Assembly: GCA_021774015.1 (NCBI GenBank)
Contig: JAJFJO010000118.1
Location: 1 to 8,514 of the forward strand
Length of the DNA stretch: 8,514 bases
Direction: 5' to 3'
DNA from: Gammaproteobacteria bacterium
GTDB lineage: Bacteria; Pseudomonadota; Gammaproteobacteria; Coxiellales; Coxiellaceae
Part shown: positions 6,236 through 8,514 of the stretch, piece by piece
Layout: every line of letters starts with the position of its first letter
How positions within the stretch are numbered: the first letter of the stretch is position 1
Translations under genes and position numbers: made by a program
Notes under the pieces: generated by a model
What the model saw: the letters and a program-made list of their open reading frames with translations, nothing else
What the model was told of the DNA's origin: nothing
Database searches by the model: none

Positions 6236-6590
6236 GAATACGTATTTAAATCAATCAGGATTCTCTTTATTGGAAACACTCATTGCAGCGTCGCTGATGG
6301 CGTTTGCACTGTTTGCTCTTCTGACGATTCAAACCCATTTATACCAAAAAAACTATGATATTTATTTGCATAATGTTGCCCTGCATCAGGCGCAGTCTTT
6401 GCTAGAACGTTTAAGGGCGGACCGCTCTGCTGCTTCACGCAGCATGGAGAAAAACATTTGGCAGTTAAATAATAAAAAATTATTACCAAATCCGGAAGGG
6501 TCGCTTACTTGTGATGGTGTGTCATGTCGTGTTCATTTGAAATGGCATGAAATGCGTTCTCATGCTGTTAGTGTTTCTTCAGTTTTATGA
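6234..6590 (+). CDS. pilV: Type IV minor pilin, PilV-like
   Basis: A 118-aa prepilin. The leader MNTYLNQSG is followed by FSLLETLIAASLMAFALFALL, so PilD-type peptidase should cut after Gly9 and methylate Phe10; Glu14 is the conserved +5 glutamate. The rest has an extended helix (10-60) and a small globular part with a cysteine pair (Cys93, Cys98) next to VHLKWHE, a PilV-like ending. PilV (GspI equivalent) is an inner-membrane minor pilin that helps prime pilus assembly. At 118 aa it is shorter than many PilV proteins. An in-frame TAA at 6222-6224 excludes an upstream start, so ATG 6234 is the only reasonable start, yet no Shine-Dalgarno lies before it. It overlaps pilW by four bases (ATGA), implying translational coupling. 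The prepilin class is certain; the PilV label depends partly on order. Confidence 0.85.
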   Translation: MNTYLNQSGFSLLETLIAASLMAFALFALLTIQTHLYQKNYDIYLHNVALHQAQSLLERLRADRSAASRSMEKNIWQLNNKKLLPNPEGSLTCDGVSCRVHLKWHEMRSHAVSVSSVL

Positions 6591-7240
6591 GCGCTCAGAA
6601 AGTACAAGGTAATACATTATTAGAGTGTGCCCTTGCAGTAGCTTTGTTTAGTTGCTTGATGGCAAGTGTCATAGCAATATGTGTGACGCTGAATGATAGG
6701 CGGCAAACAGCAAGCGAGCTGATGCGAGAAATTCATTATATGAATTTCTCCATGAGTTATATGGGTGGTCGAATTCGAATTGCTGGTTTGCAGGACTGCG
6801 TGTCTCGTAATGATGCGATGAAATATCCTGCAATAGAAGGCTATGCAGCTAATACTACCCCGCGTGGAGTGGGTGTTAAAGCGAGGCCAGATACATCGGT
6901 TGTTGTTTTAAGTGAATGTTTATCGTATAGGGGGAAACAGCGGTATAAGAAAATTGCATTTTTTATTGGGAAAACCGCTCGAAAGAATAAATCAAGAAAA
7001 CCAGTGTATGCATTGTATGAAAAAATCATTGGCAGTCGTCGTCTAGAGTTAACGGAGGGTGTTGATGATTTTCAGGTTGAGTATGGTGTGTTAAATGGTC
7101 TCGGTGATAGTGGATTGCATTACGTTAAAGCTGACGGAGTGGTCGATTGGAATAATGTGCGTGGCGTTTTCTTTAAGCTGCATCGACAGCGTGTTTGGAG
7201 TGCGTATGTAGCGTTACGTGAATTTGGGGCAATCTATTGA
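6587..7240 (+). CDS. pilW: Type IV minor pilin, PilW-like (compact)
   Basis: A 217-aa prepilin with leader MSAQKVQG, cleavage predicted before Asn9, and a hydrophobic helix NTLLECALAVALFSCLMASVIAI carrying Glu13 at +5. Asn rather than Phe at +1 is seen in some minor pilins. The C-terminal half shows PilW-like segments LTEGVDDFQVEYGVLNG (155-171) and ADGVVDWNNVRGVFFKL (182-198), known in PilW proteins as the region that introduces the final strand. Cys71 and Cys111 could form a disulfide. It is much shorter than typical PilW proteins (around 300 aa or more). PilW corresponds to GspJ in the pseudopilus tip and connects PilV to PilX. Start and stop overlap its neighbours, so the three genes are one translationally coupled operon. 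Confidence 0.83.
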   Translation: MSAQKVQGNTLLECALAVALFSCLMASVIAICVTLNDRRQTASELMREIHYMNFSMSYMGGRIRIAGLQDCVSRNDAMKYPAIEGYAANTTPRGVGVKARPDTSVVVLSECLSYRGKQRYKKIAFFIGKTARKNKSRKPVYALYEKIIGSRRLELTEGVDDFQVEYGVLNGLGDSGLHYVKADGVVDWNNVRGVFFKLHRQRVWSAYVALREFGAIY

Positions 7241-7611
7241 TGTTGTACCAAAAGGGCGCTTCACTGCTAATAGTGTCAATTGTGTTGCTGGGTTTGTCTT
7301 TGTTGATTTCAGTTGATTTAGAGCGGACGCTGTTGGATCGAAAATTATTAAACGAAAAACAATTACAACTTCGCGTATTTAATACGGCTGAATCGATGTT
7401 GCATAAAACAGCTTTTAGTTTTATTGGACAATCTATCTTTGTCGATACGAAAGGTGTTCAAACCCAGGTCTCTGTTCAGCAAGTCGCTGCCAACACTTTT
7501 CGCGTTTATGTCATGGCGAGCTCCCACCAAGTAAAGGCTAATATCACTGCTGAGTATCAGGTTAACAATGGCCACTTAAAACAGACTGCGTGGCGAGAAA
7601 CCGCTGGATAA
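7240..7611 (+). CDS. pilX: Type IV minor pilin, PilX-like (short)
   Basis: A 123-aa protein. I place the start at ATG 7240, whose A is the last base of the pilW TGA (TGATG overlap); a TTG one codon earlier is less likely. The N-terminus MLYQKG is a short basic leader, and cleavage after Gly6 would give ASLLIVSIVLLGLSLLISV. The +5 residue is Ile11, not Glu; lack of Glu5 is characteristic of PilX/GspK-class tip pilins. The post-helix segment FNTAESML (47-54) resembles the A-F-x-A-A-E-x-x-L motif of the PilX N-terminal family. It is shorter than usual PilX and far smaller than GspK. No pilY1 or pilE follows, which is unusual for this operon. PilX-like identity rests on N-terminal pattern and gene order. 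Confidence 0.75.
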   Translation: MLYQKGASLLIVSIVLLGLSLLISVDLERTLLDRKLLNEKQLQLRVFNTAESMLHKTAFSFIGQSIFVDTKGVQTQVSVQQVAANTFRVYVMASSHQVKANITAEYQVNNGHLKQTAWRETAG

Positions 7612-7657
7612 ACGCGCTTAACTGCATTTTTTAGGTCAAAACACTTGGGGAGAAATC

Positions 7658-7771
7658 ATGAGCGATACATTTGTTGACAAAAGGCACACATTGTACTATA
7701 TTGAGCAAATGGAGTGTTCTTTCAGAATCCAACAAACCATGGAAAATTTCAATAATGAAGAAAAAAATTAA
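7658..7771 (+). CDS. Possible 37-aa leader/small ORF upstream of the antitoxin-like gene
   Basis: A 37-codon frame starting MSDTFVDKRHTLYYIEQ has a strong GGGGAG ribosome binding site (7647-7652) five bases before its ATG. It lies 46 bases after pilX and ends inside the antitoxin-like gene, overlapping it by 17 bases in another frame. I see no similarity to BrnT, RelE or HicA toxins. The near-consensus promoter for the downstream gene is embedded in it, so it would be translated only from longer pilin-operon transcripts. It could be a small protein, the remnant of a lost gene, or chance. Confidence 0.3.
   Translation: MSDTFVDKRHTLYYIEQMECSFRIQQTMENFNNEEKN
7674..7702 (+). promoter_or_regulatory. 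Near-consensus sigma-70 promoter of the antitoxin-like gene
   Basis: A perfect TTGACA -35 (7674-7679) and TATATT -10 (7697-7702) are separated by exactly 17 bases. Transcription would start near 7709, giving a leader of about 46 bases to the ATG at 7755. This is the best promoter in the window and indicates independent expression from the pilin operon. Confidence 0.65.
7710..7731 (+). promoter_or_regulatory. Imperfect dyad at the predicted transcript start: candidate operator
   Basis: TGGA (7710-7713) and TTCT (7717-7720) are matched by AGAA (7724-7727) and TCCA (7728-7731), an imperfect dyad with a three-base offset on the left side. It lies directly after the predicted start of the strong promoter, where an autoregulating ribbon-helix-helix protein could bind. 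It could also be a small 5' RNA hairpin. Confidence 0.3.
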
Positions 7772-8027
7772 ATTGACTCCTGAAGAAAAAGAGCTGCTTG
7801 AATCTGTTGAAGCAGGTGAGTGGAATTCTGTAGCGAATTTGAAAGAAGAAAAAGCAAAAGCTAAGCAAGCTGCTCGTAATACATTAAGAAAAGACTCTCG
7901 TATTAATATTAGAATTCAATCTGCAGATCTTGAAAAAATTAAGAAAATTGCTGAGTACGAGGGTTTGCCTTATCAAACCCTGGTTTCTAGTATATTACAC
8001 AAGTTTGCTGAAGGGCGTTTAAAATAA
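7755..8027 (+). CDS. CopG-type ribbon-helix-helix antitoxin-like protein (COG5304 type), orphan
   Basis: A 90-aa basic protein starting MKKKIKLTPEEKELLESVEAGEW. The C-terminal part is a ribbon-helix-helix unit: beta-strand RINIRIQ (49-55), helix A about 57-69, and the GLPYQTLVSSILHKFAEGRL segment (70-89) forming the turn and helix B. The pattern matches the COG5304 group of predicted CopG-like antitoxins/DNA-binding proteins as I know it; such dimers bind operator DNA through the strand and neutralise a toxin through the other end. I chose ATG 7755 because the residues encoded upstream in frame do not look like the family and because it sits below a strong promoter; a weak GGA lies at 7741-7743. 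No toxin gene is visible on either side, so it is either an orphan antitoxin, a solo regulator, or the remnant of a degraded pair. DNA-binding class is well supported. Confidence 0.8.
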   Translation: MKKKIKLTPEEKELLESVEAGEWNSVANLKEEKAKAKQAARNTLRKDSRINIRIQSADLEKIKKIAEYEGLPYQTLVSSILHKFAEGRLK

Positions 8028-8267
8028 ACTATTTTGAGTTATACCTAAAGTGGGTGTGAACTTTATAAACCTCTACAGTAAAAATCCCGGTATTGAATTG
8101 TGATTAAATTTGCTTTTAAATGGATGTAAGCTCGAAATTATCGCTAATGGTTAAACAGGATCTGTTATGTTGATCATGGGTGATTGAGATGATGGTATGA
8201 TTTTGTACTAAACATTATTCTCAAGGGCGCATCGTCATAAACTGCTTGAGGCTTATGGAGAAAATTA
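8028..8267. other. 240-bp spacer between the antitoxin-like gene and tag
   Basis: No convincing gene or T-tract terminator is visible. It includes a candidate extended -10 promoter (8193-8201) and a 6-bp inverted repeat CTCAAG/CTTGAG (8220-8225 and 8245-8250) in what would be the tag leader. The repeat is short enough to be chance. Confidence 0.5.
8193..8201 (+). promoter_or_regulatory. Extended -10 promoter candidate for tag
   Basis: TGGTATGAT joins a TGN extension to TATGAT (five of six -10 bases), 66 bases before the tag ATG. No good -35 is at the proper distance. A GGAG ribosome binding site (8257-8260) stands seven bases before the start codon. Confidence 0.33.
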
Positions 8268-8514
8268 ATGAGTAATACAAAACGCTGTGACTGGGTAACA
8301 GAAGATCCACTTTATATTGAATACCATGATGCCGAGTGGGGCGTGCCTGTTTATGATGATCAAATATTTTTTGAATTTTTAGTGCTAGAAGGTGCGCAGG
8401 CAGGCTTGAGTTGGATCACAGTGTTACGTAAACGTGATGCATATCGACATAATTTCCACGCATTTGAGATTGAAAAAGTAGCGCGAATGAGCCAGTCTGA
8501 TATTGAAAAATTAT
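8268..8514 (+). CDS. tag: DNA-3-methyladenine glycosylase I (EC 3.2.2.20), 3' end outside window
   Basis: The first 82 residues are present and the frame is still open at the window edge; the full protein should be near 190 aa. Tag is a helix-hairpin-helix DNA glycosylase that removes 3-methyladenine from alkylated DNA, starting base excision repair in the cytoplasm. Visible landmarks aligned to E. coli Tag are Cys7 (zinc ligand, E. coli Cys4), Tyr19 and His20 in IEYHDAEWGVP (base contact and zinc ligand, E. coli Tyr16/His17), and Glu41 and Trp49 in LEGAQAGLSWITVL (base-pocket residues, E. coli Glu38/Trp46). The remaining zinc ligands would lie beyond the window. The start has a clear GGAG ribosome binding site. 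It is preceded by its own spacer and is probably transcribed separately from the upstream gene. Confidence 0.95.
   Translation, partial: MSNTKRCDWVTEDPLYIEYHDAEWGVPVYDDQIFFEFLVLEGAQAGLSWITVLRKRDAYRHNFHAFEIEKVARMSQSDIEKL

Noticed and set aside
7237..7239. TTG start for pilX
   Set aside because: The adjacent ATG at 7240 gives a standard TGATG stop/start overlap and only one residue less.
6234..7611. Type II secretion pseudopilins GspI-GspJ-GspK
   Set aside because: The third protein is only 123 aa, far too short for GspK with its large helical domain. The VHLKWHE and LTEGVDDFQVEYG segments fit PilV and PilW better.
7588..7632. Terminator after pilX, because of the TTTTTT run at about 7627-7632
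   Set aside because: No stable GC-rich stem lies directly before the T-run.
7671..7754. Longer start for the antitoxin-like protein (TTG 7671, 28 extra residues)
   Set aside because: The extra residues do not resemble the family, the TTG falls at the -35 box of the strong promoter, and ATG 7755 gives a normal-length protein.

Overview
The window looks like chromosomal DNA from an AT-rich gammaproteobacterium. The evidence is a CysS of almost exactly the E. coli length with the same zinc-ligand positions, a Tag N-terminus close to the E. coli enzyme, and a PilV-PilW-PilX type IV minor pilin block of gammaproteobacterial kind. Low G+C, tiny minor pilins and two membrane proteins with Ser/Asp/Glu-rich tails would fit the Legionellales or a related host-associated lineage, but that placement is inference.

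Positions 1-2024 are accessory. A minus-strand gene (132-662) encodes a 176-aa two-helix membrane protein with an acidic Ser/Asp tail and AGA-biased arginine codons. A 694-bp gap follows. It holds a strong 10-bp hairpin (862-887), a possible 37-codon minus-strand gene with a good ribosome binding site (940-1053), a 15-bp imperfect direct repeat and candidate promoters. A plus-strand gene (1357-1926) encodes a signal-peptide/single-TM protein flanked by Ser/Thr-rich and acidic Ser-rich low-complexity regions.

Positions 2025-6129 are conserved housekeeping: a Cupin_5/DUF985 protein, cysS (cysteinyl-tRNA synthetase), a long-form NfeD membrane serine protease and a slipin (stomatin-like protein). 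NfeD and slipin form a classic protease/substrate pair. The slipin C-terminus carries a hydrophobic segment that resembles the region cut by the archaeal homologue of NfeD.

Positions 6130-7611 hold a compact operon of three overlapping minor pilin genes (pilV, pilW, pilX type). It is preceded by a structured 104-bp intergenic region with two inverted repeats and a sigma-54-like GG-N10-GC motif. No Shine-Dalgarno sequence is visible before pilV. The usual partners fimU/fimT, pilY1 and pilE do not flank the block within this window.

Positions 7612-8514 hold a ribbon-helix-helix (CopG-type) antitoxin-like gene with a near-consensus sigma-70 promoter but no recognisable toxin, a gene-poor spacer, and the start of tag (3-methyladenine DNA glycosylase I), which runs off the end. 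I saw no rRNA, tRNA, CRISPR array or intact mobile element.
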